Shown: in pieces, positions 10,769 through 22,161 of the stretch | How positions within the stretch are numbered: the first letter of the stretch is position 1 | Layout: each line of letters starts with the position of its first letter | Origin: Oscillospiraceae bacterium | GTDB taxonomy: Bacteria; Bacillota; Clostridia; Oscillospirales; Acutalibacteraceae | Reading direction: 5' to 3' | Assembly: GCA_015066465.1 (NCBI GenBank) | Contig: SVOI01000007.1 | Location: forward strand, 1-64,000 | DNA: 64,000 nucleotides | The notes under the pieces: generated by a model | Databases searched by the model: none | What the model was told of the DNA's origin: nothing | Seen by the model: the letters and a program-made list of their open reading frames with translations, nothing else | Program-made: the position numbers and the translations under genes

Positions 10769-12841
10769 ATGCCAAGACAAGTACCATTAGAATTAACAAG
10801 AAATATCGGTATTATGGCTCATATCGATGCGGGTAAAACAACCACAACTGAGCGTATCCTTTACTACACTGGTGTTAATCACAAGTTAGGTGAAACTCAC
10901 GATGGTTCCGCAACAATGGACTGGATGGAGCAAGAACAAGAAAGAGGTATTACAATTACTTCTGCTGCTACAACTTGCTTCTGGAACAAACACAGAATCA
11001 ATATCATTGACACCCCAGGCCACGTTGACTTTACAGTTGAAGTTGAGCGTTCATTAAGAGTTCTCGACGGTTCTGTTACAGTTCTCTGTGCTAAGGGTGG
11101 TGTTGAACCACAGTCTGAAACTGTTTGGAGACAAGCTGATAAATACAAAGTTCCAAGAATGGTTTATGTTAACAAGATGGACATTATGGGTGCTGACTTC
11201 TACAACGTACTCCAGATGATGAAAGACCGTCTTAAATGTAATGCTGTTCCGATTCAGCTACCAATCGGTTCCGAGTCAGACTTCAAGGGAATTATCGACC
11301 TCGTTGAAATGAACGCTGTTGTTTATTACGATGACCTCGGTAAAGATATTCGTATCGAAGAAATCCCTGAAGATATGAAAGAACTTGCTCAAAAGTATCG
11401 TGAAGAACTTATTGAGCACGTTGCTGAACAAGATGATGATTTGATGGAAAAATTCTTTGCTGGTGAAGAACTCACAGTTGAAGAAATCAAAACTTGCATC
11501 AGAAAAGCAACAATCGCTAACAACATGGTTCCTGTTGTATGCGGTACTTCTTATAAAAATAAGGGTGTTCAAAAATTACTTGACGCTGTTATCGATTATA
11601 TGCCAGCTCCAACAGACGTTGAAGCTATCAAAGGTATTAACCCTGACACAGAAGCAGAAGAAATTCGTCACTCTTCAGATTCAGAGCCATTCGCTGCTCT
11701 TGCATTTAAGATTGCAACTGACCCATTCGTAGGTAAGCTTTGCTTCTTCAGAGTTTACTCAGGTAAAATCGAAACAGGTTCTACAGTTTATAACTCAGTA
11801 AAAGACGACAACGAAAGAATTGGTCGTATTCTTCAGATGCACGCAAACGACAGAAAAGATATTGACTGCTGCTATGCAGGTGATATTGCTGCTGCTGTTG
11901 GTGTTAAGAGAACAACAACTGGTGATACACTTTGCGATAAAGCTCATCCAGTTATTCTCGAATCAATGGAATTCCCAGAACCAGTTATTCGTGTTGCTAT
12001 TGAGCCAAAAACTAAGGCTGGTCAGGAAAAAATGGGTATTGCTCTTGCAAAACTTGCAGAAGAAGACCCAACATTCAAATGCTATACTGACGGTGAAACA
12101 GGTCAAACTATCATCGCTGGTATGGGTGAACTTCACCTTGAAATTATCGTTGACAGATTGCTTCGTGAATTCAGAGTTGAAGCTAACGTAGGTAAACCTC
12201 AGGTTGCTTACAGAGAAACAATCACTGCTGAAGCTAATGCTGACACTAAATTTGCTCGTCAGTCTGGTGGTCACGGTCAATACGGTCACGTTAAAATTAA
12301 AATCGAACCTAATGAACAAAAAGGTTACGAGTTTGTCAACAACATCGTTGGTGGTGCTATTCCTAAGGAATTCATCGGCCCTGCAGAAGCTGGTATTAAG
12401 GGCGCAATGCTTTCTGGTGTTCTTGCTGGTTACAACGTTGTTGACGTTAAGGTTACACTTTATGATGGTTCATACCACGAGGTTGACTCATCAGAAATGG
12501 CCTTCAAAACTGCTGGTTCTATGGCTTTCAAAGAAGCTATGGCAAAGGCATCTCCAGTTCTTATGGAGCCAATTATGAAAGTTACAGTTGTTGTTCCAAG
12601 TGAATACATCGGTGACGTTCTTGGTGACCTTACATCTCGTCGTGGCCTTCCACAAGGTCAGGAAGACAGAAACGGTGCAGCAGAGCTTGTTGCTCACGTT
12701 CCACTTTCAGAAATGTTCGGTTACGCTACAGACCTTCGTTCAAAAACACAGGGTCGTGGTCAATATGTAATGGAACCAAGCCACTACGCTGCAGTTCCAA
12801 GAAATATTGCAGAAAAGATTATGGACGAACGTTCAAAATAA
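10769..12841 (+). CDS. fusA: Elongation factor G
   Basis: 690 aa; [23 protein letters not shown]1 motif. Confidence 0.99.
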   Translation: MPRQVPLELTRNIGIMAHIDAGKTTTTERILYYTGVNHKLGETHDGSATMDWMEQEQERGITITSAATTCFWNKHRINIIDTPGHVDFTVEVERSLRVLDGSVTVLCAKGGVEPQSETVWRQADKYKVPRMVYVNKMDIMGADFYNVLQMMKDRLKCNAVPIQLPIGSESDFKGIIDLVEMNAVVYYDDLGKDIRIEEIPEDMKELAQKYREELIEHVAEQDDDLMEKFFAGEELTVEEIKTCIRKATIANNMVPVVCGTSYKNKGVQKLLDAVIDYMPAPTDVEAIKGINPDTEAEEIRHSSDSEPFAALAFKIATDPFVGKLCFFRVYSGKIETGSTVYNSVKDDNERIGRILQMHANDRKDIDCCYAGDIAAAVGVKRTTTGDTLCDKAHPVILESMEFPEPVIRVAIEPKTKAGQEKMGIALAKLAEEDPTFKCYTDGETGQTIIAGMGELHLEIIVDRLLREFRVEANVGKPQVAYRETITAEANADTKFARQSGGHGQYGHVKIKIEPNEQKGYEFVNNIVGGAIPKEFIGPAEAGIKGAMLSGVLAGYNVVDVKVTLYDGSYHEVDSSEMAFKTAGSMAFKEAMAKASPVLMEPIMKVTVVVPSEYIGDVLGDLTSRRGLPQGQEDRNGAAELVAHVPLSEMFGYATDLRSKTQGRGQYVMEPSHYAAVPRNIAEKIMDERSK

Positions 12842-12928
12842 TCTTTCAAAAAACTATTGAATTATTTATAATTTTTTGTTATTATAGTAACGTGCAAAAT
12901 ATTGCGTTACACAAAGGAGGAAATTACA

Positions 12929-14128
12929 ATGGCTAAACAGAAATTCGAAAGAACAAAGCCACATATTAACATTGGTACTATCGGTCACGTTGACCACGGT
13001 AAGACAACTCTTACAGCTGCTATCACAAAAACTCTTTCACTCAAAGGTTATGCTGAATTTGCTGATTACGCAAACATCGATAAGGCTCCAGAAGAAAGAG
13101 AACGTGGTATCACAATTAACACAGCTCACGTTGAATATGAAACAGATGCTCGTCACTATGCTCACGTTGACTGCCCTGGCCATGCTGACTATATCAAAAA
13201 CATGATCACAGGTGCTGCTCAGATGGACGGTGCTATCCTCGTTATCGCTGCAACTGACGGTCCTATGGCTCAGACAAAAGAACACCTTCTTCTTGCTCGT
13301 CAGGTTGGCGTTCCTTACATTGTTGTATTCCTTAACAAATGTGACCTCGTTGACGACCCAGAACTTCTTGAACTCGTTGAAATGGAAGTTCGTGAAACAC
13401 TTTCAGAGTATGAATTCCCAGGCGATGATACTCCAATCATCAAAGGTTCAGCTCATCAGGCTCTTATCGCTGATAACGATCTTTCACTTGACGTTTATGC
13501 TCCAATTCTTGAGCTCATGAACGCTGTTGATAGCTACATCCCAACTCCAGACCGTAAGGCTGACCTCGACTTCCTTATGCCTGTTGAAGACGTGTTCACA
13601 ATCACAGGTCGTGGTACAGTTGCTACTGGTAGAGTTGAAAGAGGTCAACTCAAAGTTGGTGACGAACTCGAAATCGTTGGTCTTAAAGAAGAAAGCTCAA
13701 AAACTGTTTGTACAGGTGTTGAAATGTTCCACAAGCTCCTCGACTATGCAGAAGCAGGTGACAACATCGGTGCTCTTCTTCGTGGTGTTGATAGAAAAGG
13801 TATTGAACGTGGCCAAGTTCTTTGTAAGCCAGGCTCAATTAAGCCTCACACAAAGTTCAAAGGTCAAGTTTACGTTCTTTCTAAAGATGAAGGTGGCCGT
13901 CATACTCCATTCTTCAACAACTATCGTCCACAGTTCTTCTTCAGAACAACTGACGTTACAGGTGTTATCACTCTTCCAGAAGGCACAGAAATGTGTATGC
14001 CTGGCGATAACGTAGAGATGACTGTTGAACTCATCACTCCAATCGCTATCGAAAAAGGTCTTCGTTTCGCTATCCGTGAAGGTGGCCGTACAGTTGGTTC
14101 AGGTGCTGTTACAGATATCATTGAATAA
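12929..14128 (+). CDS. tuf: Elongation factor Tu
   Basis: [44 protein letters not shown] before ATG 12929. Confidence 0.98.
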   Translation: MAKQKFERTKPHINIGTIGHVDHGKTTLTAAITKTLSLKGYAEFADYANIDKAPEERERGITINTAHVEYETDARHYAHVDCPGHADYIKNMITGAAQMDGAILVIAATDGPMAQTKEHLLLARQVGVPYIVVFLNKCDLVDDPELLELVEMEVRETLSEYEFPGDDTPIIKGSAHQALIADNDLSLDVYAPILELMNAVDSYIPTPDRKADLDFLMPVEDVFTITGRGTVATGRVERGQLKVGDELEIVGLKEESSKTVCTGVEMFHKLLDYAEAGDNIGALLRGVDRKGIERGQVLCKPGSIKPHTKFKGQVYVLSKDEGGRHTPFFNNYRPQFFFRTTDVTGVITLPEGTEMCMPGDNVEMTVELITPIAIEKGLRFAIREGGRTVGSGAVTDIIE

Positions 14129-14164
14129 TTAGTACTTTTAAGAACTAATTAACTAATTAAAAAT

Positions 14165-14200
14165 CGGTGTGGTAGAAGCAATTCTACTACACCGTTTTGT
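14165..14200 (+). terminator. Rho-independent terminator after tuf
   Basis: CGGTGTGGTAGAA-gcaa-TTCTACTACACCG-TTTTGTTTT. Confidence 0.85.
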
Positions 14201-14379
14201 TTTGGTAGAATTATTATATTATTGGTGGAAAGCCTTGATAATACTTGTGTTCTACGATTAGTAGATAACTTCTACAAAGAGTTTCTTGATTTTTTTATTC
14301 GTTTATGCGAAAATAAAGATGCAAGAAACAAAACACGACGTCGGGGATGTATCTTAGCAAATTTAAAGGGGAATAAAAT

Positions 14380-15636
14380 ATGGATAAAAAATCAATGGGA
14401 ACTTTTCTTACTGATTTAAGAAAAGAAAAAGGCTTAACCCAGCAAGAAGTGGCTGAAAAGCTTAATGTATCCAATAAAACTATAAGTAAATGGGAGCGTG
14501 ATGAAGGCTATCCCGAAATAACAATGCTACCGGAAATTGCAAAGTTTTATGAGATTACAACAGATGAATTGTTGCAAGGTGCAAAAAAAGAAAAACTACA
14601 AGATAATGTTGTTATTTATAAACCTGAACCAGACCCTAAGTGGAGCAAGTTAGATAAATATGCGCTGATTGCAAACATTCTAAGTGTAGGTGGATTAGTT
14701 CTATTTGTAGTTTTCACTATATTTATTGATTTTACAGGTTTAGGATTGAATGGTCTTTATTTAGCGTTAACTATTTCTACGTTGTCGTTTGCATATTTGC
14801 TCTATGTAATATTAGAAAAAGTAAAGTTCAAAGAAACAGTTACACTAAAAAATTATAATGATATGTTCTTTTCATTTTTCTTTTTCGGTGTAGAAATTTT
14901 TTCAGCGCTTTCTTTTACTGTGAGCGAAAATCTTGGAGTTTATATAGCGCCTCTATTTTTAGTGATTCCTGGTGTATTTCTTTCAATTATAACAACCTAT
15001 TTATGCCACACGTTACTTAATAAAATTGTTAAATTCAGTGTTATAACAAAAGAAAAGCGAAAATTGAAAAAAATCTTTACATCTATTTCGTGTATTTTTA
15101 CTGCTGTTGCTATAGTTTGTGTTACGGCATTTTCAATATATGATTTTAAAACTTTAAAGCTCTTCCCTCATGAAGTGAGATTTATGGAAATGTATAATAC
15201 TATAGAATCTGCGCAACGTGATTACCAGAGATTAAAAAATCTGATATTTAACGGTGAACAGCTTTATATATTAATAAATGAAGAAGGAAATACCTTATAT
15301 CTTAATGAATTGGTATTTACAGTTGAAGCCGGGGAAAATGGTTACAACAAAAGGATGTTTGAACAAGTTGAAACCCATCTTGTATTTGAAACTGAGAAAG
15401 GTAAGCAAGAGTTTATAAAGACAAGTGTAATTGAAGATGGTAAACTTGATTTTTTAGAGCAAATGGATGAAAACATCATCTTTAACGATGAAAAATGTAG
15501 TATCAAATTTGATGAAACAGAGAGCGCTTTAGACAGAGTACGCTTTCATTCTGGGGTTTATACTGTAATAGGTACAGGTGTAACAAGCTTACTTTATGGA
15601 CTTTTAGCGTTGGTTTATTTTAAAAAGAAAGATTAA
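14380..15636 (+). CDS. XRE HTH regulator fused to multi-span membrane domain
   Basis: N-term FLTDLRKEKGLTQQEVAEKLNVSNKTISKWERDEGYPEI followed by several hydrophobic segments. Confidence 0.8.
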   Translation: MDKKSMGTFLTDLRKEKGLTQQEVAEKLNVSNKTISKWERDEGYPEITMLPEIAKFYEITTDELLQGAKKEKLQDNVVIYKPEPDPKWSKLDKYALIANILSVGGLVLFVVFTIFIDFTGLGLNGLYLALTISTLSFAYLLYVILEKVKFKETVTLKNYNDMFFSFFFFGVEIFSALSFTVSENLGVYIAPLFLVIPGVFLSIITTYLCHTLLNKIVKFSVITKEKRKLKKIFTSISCIFTAVAIVCVTAFSIYDFKTLKLFPHEVRFMEMYNTIESAQRDYQRLKNLIFNGEQLYILINEEGNTLYLNELVFTVEAGENGYNKRMFEQVETHLVFETEKGKQEFIKTSVIEDGKLDFLEQMDENIIFNDEKCSIKFDETESALDRVRFHSGVYTVIGTGVTSLLYGLLALVYFKKKD

Positions 15637-15638
15637 AA

Positions 15639-15671
15639 AAGCAAGTGGATTCATAGTGAATCCACTTGCTT
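15639..15671. terminator. Bidirectional terminator between convergent genes
   Basis: AAGCAAGTGGATTCA-tag-TGAATCCACTTGCTT flanked by A and T runs. Confidence 0.9.
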
Positions 15672-15672
15672 T

Positions 15673-16275
15673 TTAATATTCAATTCTTCTATCTTTATAG
15701 TAATACTTTTTATCGTGTTCATTTATTTCTCTTAATACTTTACAAGGATTGCCAACTGCAACAACATTAGCAGGAATATCTTTTGTAACAACACTACCAG
15801 CACCTATTACTGTATTGTCACCAATGGTAACACCGGGGAGAACAATAACACCAGCACCAAGCCAGCAGTTTTTACCAATATGAATAGGTAAATTGAATTG
15901 CAAGGCTTTTTCTCTTAATTCTGGTAAAATTGGGTGCCCAGCAGTTGCAAGAGTGACATTTGGACCTATTAACGTGCTGTCACCTATATAAATATGAGTA
16001 TCGTCAACTAATGTAGCATTAAAGTTGAAGTAGACATTATTACCTAAATGAACGTGCTTACCACCCCAGTTTGAATGAAATGGTGGTTCAATGTAACAGT
16101 TTTCGCCGACCTCTGCTAACATTTCTTTAAGCATTTCAGCTCTTTTTTCAAGCTCAGTAGGTCTTGTAGCATTAAAGTCATAAAGTCTGTCAAGACATTT
16201 TATCTGCTCTTTAAAAATATCTTCATTATTCGGGTCATAAATTTCACCCGAGTGTAATTTTTCATAATCAGTCAT
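15673..16275 (-). CDS. Sugar O-acetyltransferase (left-handed beta-helix, maltose/galactoside acetyltransferase-like)
   Basis: HIGKNCWLGAGVIVLPGVTIGDNTVIGAGSVVTKDIPANVVAVGNPCKVLREI. Confidence 0.9.
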   Translation of the reverse strand: MTDYEKLHSGEIYDPNNEDIFKEQIKCLDRLYDFNATRPTELEKRAEMLKEMLAEVGENCYIEPPFHSNWGGKHVHLGNNVYFNFNATLVDDTHIYIGDSTLIGPNVTLATAGHPILPELREKALQFNLPIHIGKNCWLGAGVIVLPGVTIGDNTVIGAGSVVTKDIPANVVAVGNPCKVLREINEHDKKYYYKDRRIEY

Positions 16276-17092
16276 TTACAGTACCTTCAATTCTTTTTGC
16301 GGCTTCAAAAGCCATTTTATAAAATTCTTCGTATGAAACACCAATTAAATCATCGTGGGTGTGTTTTTCTGGCTTGTTTTTCACACAAAGTTCAAGACTT
16401 ATCCAGCCATCCCAGTTGAGTCTTTTAAGGTTATCAGTAAATCTCTGCCAATTAACCTTACCGTGTTTAAATGGGATAATGTGTGAGTCATCAGTCCAGA
16501 AAACTCTGTCACCAGTAACGCCCATATTATCGTTAATATGTAAAAAGAAGAGTTTATCTCCAAAGTCTTTTAATAAATCGTAACCTGCGTTGTAGCAAAG
16601 CTCGTGACCAGTATCAATACAGAATCCACAATTCTTTCTATTAGATAAGTATTTCTTTATACCGTAAAGACACTCTACACCTTCGGTATTTTCAAATGCT
16701 AAATTCAAGTCATATTTCTCTGCTTCATCAATTAAAAGTGAGAAGTTTTTAATACCAATATCTGTAACTCTTGCAAGAGTATCAAATCCAATATAAACGT
16801 GGCAAACGAGTGTTTTAATATTAAGCTTGCCACAATCGTTAATACACTTTATAAGCTTATGGAAAATTTCTGGTTTTTCTTCATTCCACATATCACAAAC
16901 GTGGTCAAACGGAGCGTGAATTGATGCGATTTCTAAACCGATTTCTTTAGCAAAATTTACATTGTTAGCGAATTCGTCACTGTCGCTCCAGTCAAAGAAT
17001 ACACCTTGAAAGCCTGCGCTTTTTACGGCTAAAATCTGTTCCTTGAGTGTAGCATCAAAATTACTTGTTTCAACATTAACTGCTTTTTTCAT
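16268..17092 (-). CDS. Sugar phosphate isomerase/epimerase family (xylose isomerase-like TIM barrel)
   Basis: IASIHAPFDH...LVCHVYIGFD...CIDTGHELCY...HINDN...WISLELC. Confidence 0.85.
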   Translation of the reverse strand: MKKAVNVETSNFDATLKEQILAVKSAGFQGVFFDWSDSDEFANNVNFAKEIGLEIASIHAPFDHVCDMWNEEKPEIFHKLIKCINDCGKLNIKTLVCHVYIGFDTLARVTDIGIKNFSLLIDEAEKYDLNLAFENTEGVECLYGIKKYLSNRKNCGFCIDTGHELCYNAGYDLLKDFGDKLFFLHINDNMGVTGDRVFWTDDSHIIPFKHGKVNWQRFTDNLKRLNWDGWISLELCVKNKPEKHTHDDLIGVSYEEFYKMAFEAAKRIEGTVND

Positions 17093-17103
17093 ATGTTATC
17101 GCC

Positions 17104-18060
17104 TTATTTTTTTAATGGGATTATGTATTCTGAAAATTCACTTTCGATATTTTTACCCTCAACAAAGTTACGGGCTTTAAATATAATTTTATCGTCATAA
17201 ACCTCGCCGATGTAACCAACACCTAAATCGGTAACACCAAAATTGTTTGGCTTTCTGTAGCCTGGAACACTTAAAGAATAAACGCCGTTTTCTTCATTTA
17301 AAACTTCAAATGTTTTCTCAAACACACCACCATGAAGGTGACCATTAATGAAGAATACATTTTTAAATTGTTCCATAACTTTTCTTACTTCGTCAGATTG
17401 TTCACCCATATCACCGGTTTTCCAGACCTCAGGAAGTCCGTGTGTGAAAGCGAAAGCCTGATGGCACATAACAAAAGCAGGTTTATTATCTTTTGTTGCT
17501 CTTTCTAATTCTTTTCTCAAAAATTCAATTTGCTCTTTACTTATATATGCTTTTTCAAGAACTCTTTTTTCAGTACCAATAACAATAATTGTGTAGCCGT
17601 TAACGTCATAAGAATAATAACTTTTTCTGTTAGTATCAATGTTAAGATATTCGTTTACCTTATTCATAATAATCTTTTGGTTTCTGCCATATTGCAAACG
17701 AACGTCGTGGTTACCCATAGTAATAAAGAGCTTTAATTTATCCTTATATGTATCAAATACTTGAAAAAATCTTTTGTATTCGCCCTTTTTACCAAGCTCA
17801 GCAATATCACCAGCCATAAGTAAAGCGTCAAACTTTTCGCCTGAATTAAAGATATCCTTAAAGCAGTTTTCTACGTTATGTGCAAGATATTCTTTTTTAG
17901 AAAAGTGTGTATCTGCAATAGCAGCAAAAGAGAGCCTAACGTTTTCTGAATCAGTGAATTTAATTGGGTTTTCAGTAGATAATTCATACTCAACCTCACT
18001 GCTTGGTAAAAGCGCCTGTAATTGAGCTTTGTATTTTGTTATAAAGATTTCTGCAGACAT
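17104..18060 (-). CDS. Calcineurin-like metallophosphoesterase
   Basis: IADTHFSKK, MAGDIAELGK, MGNHDVR, INGHLHGG motifs. Confidence 0.9.
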   Translation of the reverse strand: MSAEIFITKYKAQLQALLPSSEVEYELSTENPIKFTDSENVRLSFAAIADTHFSKKEYLAHNVENCFKDIFNSGEKFDALLMAGDIAELGKKGEYKRFFQVFDTYKDKLKLFITMGNHDVRLQYGRNQKIIMNKVNEYLNIDTNRKSYYSYDVNGYTIIVIGTEKRVLEKAYISKEQIEFLRKELERATKDNKPAFVMCHQAFAFTHGLPEVWKTGDMGEQSDEVRKVMEQFKNVFFINGHLHGGVFEKTFEVLNEENGVYSLSVPGYRKPNNFGVTDLGVGYIGEVYDDKIIFKARNFVEGKNIESEFSEYIIPLKK

Positions 18061-18203
18061 TTTTTTAACCCTTTCAATGCTAATTTTAACGTATATATTA
18101 TATATTGTTTGGGATTTATTGTCAATTCAAATAAATGTTGCTTATTTGTATAAAATGTGTTATATTTAATGTAAGTGTAAACAAAATTTAGGAGGATTGA
18201 ACA

Positions 18204-19337
18204 ATGGCAGTAGATAAAAGAACTTACCCAACTTGGTTAAATGGTGAGGTTAAAAGTGTTCAGAAGGAGTATACTGAGCCTACAAGGTTGCTCGATGAAA
18301 ACGGTAACTTAATAGCACCAGGCTGGGCAAGACATAACGTATTCCAGTATGATAGAAGTCAGGTTGTTCCAAAAATGCGTAGCAAGGAATGGGATTTTTA
18401 TCAGATTTCTAATGGTAAATATGCCGTTCAGCTTAACTTTGCAAATATTTCATTTGGTGGATTTATAAGTGCTAAGCTTATAGATTTACATAACAAGCAA
18501 CACGACAGAAAGCACGATACAAACACAGTTTGCGATGCAACTATTCTTTATTTAGGCGGCAGAGAAAAATATAAAATGCCACCAAAAGGTGACGTGCCGA
18601 ACAACCTCAAATATACAGTTGAAAGTTTTTTAGGTAAAGCGGAGTTTGAATTTGACACTAAAGAAACAAGCAGAACACTCTATTTTAAAGGTAAAGCAAA
18701 AGACGTTGACGTTGTTTGCGACTTCCATATGGATATCCCAGAAGGACTTGAAAACATAACAACAGTTCTTCCTTTTAAAAATATGAAATCAGGCTTCTTT
18801 ATGACAACAAAGCAGAATTGTATGCCTTGCTCTGGTACATTCAAATTTGGTGACAAGGTTGTAGAATTTTCAAAGGAAGATACCTTCTGTGCTCTTGACT
18901 GGGGTAGAGTTAATACGCCATATCAATTAGTATGGTACTGGGGTAACGGTGCTCAAAAAATTAAAGATGCTGACGGCAACGAGCATACAGTTGGCTTTGA
19001 AATTACCTGGGGTATCGGTGATGAAAGTAATGCTACTGAAACTGCTATTTTCTATGACGGAAAGCTTCATAAATTCGGTGCAGTTGACGTTGAGAAATTC
19101 CCTAAGACAAACGGTTTTATGAAGCCTTGGAAATTCGTTTCAGAGGATGGCAGATTTGATATGACAATGACACCATTCTTTGATAATCACAGCGATACAA
19201 ATATCTTTAATCTTTTAAGAATGCACACACACCAGTTACACGGTATCTGGAATGGTACCGTTACTCTTGATGATGGTAAAAAGATAGAGATTAAAGATAT
19301 GTATGCATTCTGCGAATACTGCGAGAATAAATGGTAA
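18204..19337 (+). CDS. DUF2804 family protein
   Basis: CALDWGRVNTPYQLVWYWGNGAQK and overall layout resemble DUF2804. Confidence 0.75.
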   Translation: MAVDKRTYPTWLNGEVKSVQKEYTEPTRLLDENGNLIAPGWARHNVFQYDRSQVVPKMRSKEWDFYQISNGKYAVQLNFANISFGGFISAKLIDLHNKQHDRKHDTNTVCDATILYLGGREKYKMPPKGDVPNNLKYTVESFLGKAEFEFDTKETSRTLYFKGKAKDVDVVCDFHMDIPEGLENITTVLPFKNMKSGFFMTTKQNCMPCSGTFKFGDKVVEFSKEDTFCALDWGRVNTPYQLVWYWGNGAQKIKDADGNEHTVGFEITWGIGDESNATETAIFYDGKLHKFGAVDVEKFPKTNGFMKPWKFVSEDGRFDMTMTPFFDNHSDTNIFNLLRMHTHQLHGIWNGTVTLDDGKKIEIKDMYAFCEYCENKW

Positions 19338-19341
19338 TTGT

Positions 19342-20673
19342 ATGAAAAAATTAAAATTTTATTTGCTTACAGATACTCACTATTTTGAAGAGTCATTGGG
19401 TGCAGAAGGTAAAGCATATGAAGAATATATGAAAACCGAAGCGTTTTATCTTAAAGAAAGTAGTGCTATTAATAAAGCAGTATTTAAAAAGCTTAAAGAA
19501 GATAAAGAAACCGAGCTTATTATAATCCCTGGTGACCTCTCTAAAGATGGTGAGTATGAAAGTCATAAAAGTTTAATAAATGAATTAAACGATTTAAAAC
19601 AAAGTGGTAAAAAGATTTTTGTGCTTACTGCCGGTCATGATTATAACGAGCACGGCAGAAGTTACAAAAATGACGAGTTCGTGCCTGTAAAGGGTACAGA
19701 GTTTAAAGAGCTTTATAATCTTTATTACGAATTTGGTTACAAAGATGCTCTTTCAGTAGATGAAGAAACTCTTTCTTATATTGCAGAAATAGCCCCCAAT
19801 ATTCGCTTGTTGGCACTTAATTGTGATAGCAAAAGAGAGTGTAAGGGTTTAATTGATGAGAGACTTTTAAACTGGGCAAAAGAGCAATTACAAAAAGCAA
19901 AAGAAGATGGTGTTTACACTATTGCTATGTGTCATTATCCTGTTATTCCGTCTGTACCAGTGTTTGATTTAGTTGGTGATGCTCACGTTAAAAATTGGCG
20001 TGAAATAGCTTCATTTCTTGCAGATAATGGTGTAGAGCTTGTTTTAACAGGACATATGCATATTCAGAGCATAAATGAATTTACAAGTGAAAGTGGCAAC
20101 AAGCTTTATGATATCTGTACGGCTACAACAGTTGGTACACCAGGTAAATATCGTAAAATTGAAATTGCAGAAGATGGCACTATGAATGTGAAATCTATTA
20201 ACGTAGAAGGCTTTTCGTTGCCGGATGAATTTAAAACTGCAGAAGAATTTTTTGACTGGCGTTTTAAATATTCTGTAAAAAACAAAATCAATAAAATTCA
20301 TGATGGTGGTAGCGGTATAACAAAAACTTTAAAGAGCTTTGGTGGCAAAATACTGAATTCTATAAAGTTAAAAACAATAGCAAGATTATTGTTTATAAAA
20401 ATTGACAGTTCTTTAAAGGATGTCAGATTAATAGATTTTGCTTGTGATTTAGCAACAGCAATTTTTAAAGGCGATATGCCTTATATAAAAGGTACCCCCG
20501 AATATGATGCAATAAGTAAGGCTTTGAAACGATTAAGCTTCGTTCTTAAAAAAATCGAACCAAAGCTTTCAAAAAACGGTGTAAAAACAGATTTAACAGA
20601 TATGTTGTTAAACACAATAGGTAACAACAAAGGTTATTCAGATAACAATGCAACAATAAATTTGAAAGGATAA
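19342..20673 (+). CDS. Calcineurin-like metallophosphoesterase
   Basis: LTDTHYFEE, IPGDLSKDGEYESH, TAGHDYNEHG, LTGHMHIQ; start refined to ATG 19342. Confidence 0.88.
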   Translation: MKKLKFYLLTDTHYFEESLGAEGKAYEEYMKTEAFYLKESSAINKAVFKKLKEDKETELIIIPGDLSKDGEYESHKSLINELNDLKQSGKKIFVLTAGHDYNEHGRSYKNDEFVPVKGTEFKELYNLYYEFGYKDALSVDEETLSYIAEIAPNIRLLALNCDSKRECKGLIDERLLNWAKEQLQKAKEDGVYTIAMCHYPVIPSVPVFDLVGDAHVKNWREIASFLADNGVELVLTGHMHIQSINEFTSESGNKLYDICTATTVGTPGKYRKIEIAEDGTMNVKSINVEGFSLPDEFKTAEEFFDWRFKYSVKNKINKIHDGGSGITKTLKSFGGKILNSIKLKTIARLLFIKIDSSLKDVRLIDFACDLATAIFKGDMPYIKGTPEYDAISKALKRLSFVLKKIEPKLSKNGVKTDLTDMLLNTIGNNKGYSDNNATINLKG

Positions 20674-20679
20674 ACAAAA

Positions 20680-22101
20680 ATGAGTTCAACAGCAATTCAG
20701 AATCAGGAAACAAAGCACGTTAAAACAAAAGAGTTTGTGCTTTATCTTTTAGGTATATTCTTTTATACCTGTATGACGGGTATGGTAGGCTCTTACAGAA
20801 ACGCTTATTTAGTTAACGTTTTAAAAATTACAGATGACGAAGCGTCACTTTTTAATACTTTGGTAAGTGTTATTCCGTTTATTTTAAGCTTCTTTATCTC
20901 TATGTATATAGATGGCAGAAAAACTGGCAAATCGGGTAAATTTAAGCCACTTGCAATGTTTGTAGTTGTTCCGATGGCTGCAGTTCTTATGCTTTCATTC
21001 TGGACTCCAAAAGGCTTGAGCGGCACATTCCTTATGATTTACCTTGTTACAATAGCAGTTTTATGGGGTGCTTTCTGTACGTTGGGTAACTCTATAAATA
21101 TGATTGCAAACGTTATGACTCCTAATATGAAAGAGCGTGACAACGTTATTTCATTCCGTAGTATTTCTTCTGCAGTAGGTAACTCTGCACCACTTGTTAT
21201 TGTTCTTGTAATTGGTCTTATCTGGAAAGATAACGAAGGACTTCAATACATAATCGGTGCAGGTCTTTGCAGTGCAGTTGGTATTATTACGGTTCTTTTA
21301 GGTATGAGTACTGTAAAAGAAAGAATTACATATACCGCAGAAAAGAAAAATCCGATTGAAGGCTTTAAGGACGTTTTAACAAACAAATATGCTTGGTCAA
21401 TTATAATCTCAGAAACACTTAAAAACTTCAGACAGGTTGCTAACTATATGGGCGTATTCTTAGCGGCAGCTCTTTTAGGCTCAACCTCAAAGTTCTTACT
21501 TTTCGGTTTGCCAACAGGTATTGGTACTGCAGTTGGTATGCTCGTTATAAATATGCTTCTCAAAAAGTTCAATTCTAAAGTTCTTTATATTGCGAGTGGT
21601 ATTTATTCTGTAATTGCAAATACACTTGCTTTCACAGTTGGTTATATGTACTTTAAAACAGGCTCTTCTGTTTTACAGATTGTATTTATAATTTTCTTAT
21701 TCCTTATAGGCTTACAGTTTGGTGCTTCAAATCTTTTACCAAGTATGTTCCAGGCAGATGTTCTTGAGGATATAGAGGCTAAAACAGGCAAGAGAATTGA
21801 TGCAACGTTACCATTCGTTATTTCAATTGGCACTCTTATAAGTGGTACTATTGCAAACGGCTTGGCACCAAAGGTGCTTTATGGCGATAACTCAATTATC
21901 GGTTATATTCAGCCAACTGATTTAGTTCCGAATCCAGAGCAAGGTCTCGACACAAAGATTCTCTTACTCTTCTTCTACACAATTGTTCATGGTGTTATGA
22001 TGTTCTTAGCAGGTGTGCCATTCTTCTTCTATAAATTAACAGGAGAAACAAAAGAAGAAGTACACAGAAAAGTGCTTGAGATGAGAGAAAAAAATAATTA
22101 A
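20680..22101 (+). CDS. MFS/GPH-type sugar transporter
   Basis: 473 aa polytopic protein with GPH/MFS-like layout. Confidence 0.75.
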   Translation: MSSTAIQNQETKHVKTKEFVLYLLGIFFYTCMTGMVGSYRNAYLVNVLKITDDEASLFNTLVSVIPFILSFFISMYIDGRKTGKSGKFKPLAMFVVVPMAAVLMLSFWTPKGLSGTFLMIYLVTIAVLWGAFCTLGNSINMIANVMTPNMKERDNVISFRSISSAVGNSAPLVIVLVIGLIWKDNEGLQYIIGAGLCSAVGIITVLLGMSTVKERITYTAEKKNPIEGFKDVLTNKYAWSIIISETLKNFRQVANYMGVFLAAALLGSTSKFLLFGLPTGIGTAVGMLVINMLLKKFNSKVLYIASGIYSVIANTLAFTVGYMYFKTGSSVLQIVFIIFLFLIGLQFGASNLLPSMFQADVLEDIEAKTGKRIDATLPFVISIGTLISGTIANGLAPKVLYGDNSIIGYIQPTDLVPNPEQGLDTKILLLFFYTIVHGVMMFLAGVPFFFYKLTGETKEEVHRKVLEMREKNN

Positions 22102-22107
22102 TAATTA

Positions 22108-22148
22108 TCGGCTAATCTGTATTTAAATGTAGATTAGCCGATTATTTG
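22108..22148 (+). terminator. Rho-independent-like terminator
   Basis: ATCGGCTAATCT-loop-AGATTAGCCGAT-TATTT. Confidence 0.75.
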
Positions 22149-22161
22149 GAAGGTGTGAATT

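Noticed and set aside
14222-14419. ORF 14222-14419 upstream of the HTH membrane protein
   Set aside because: Overlaps the SD/start of the 14380 gene, no recognisable domain, no good SD.
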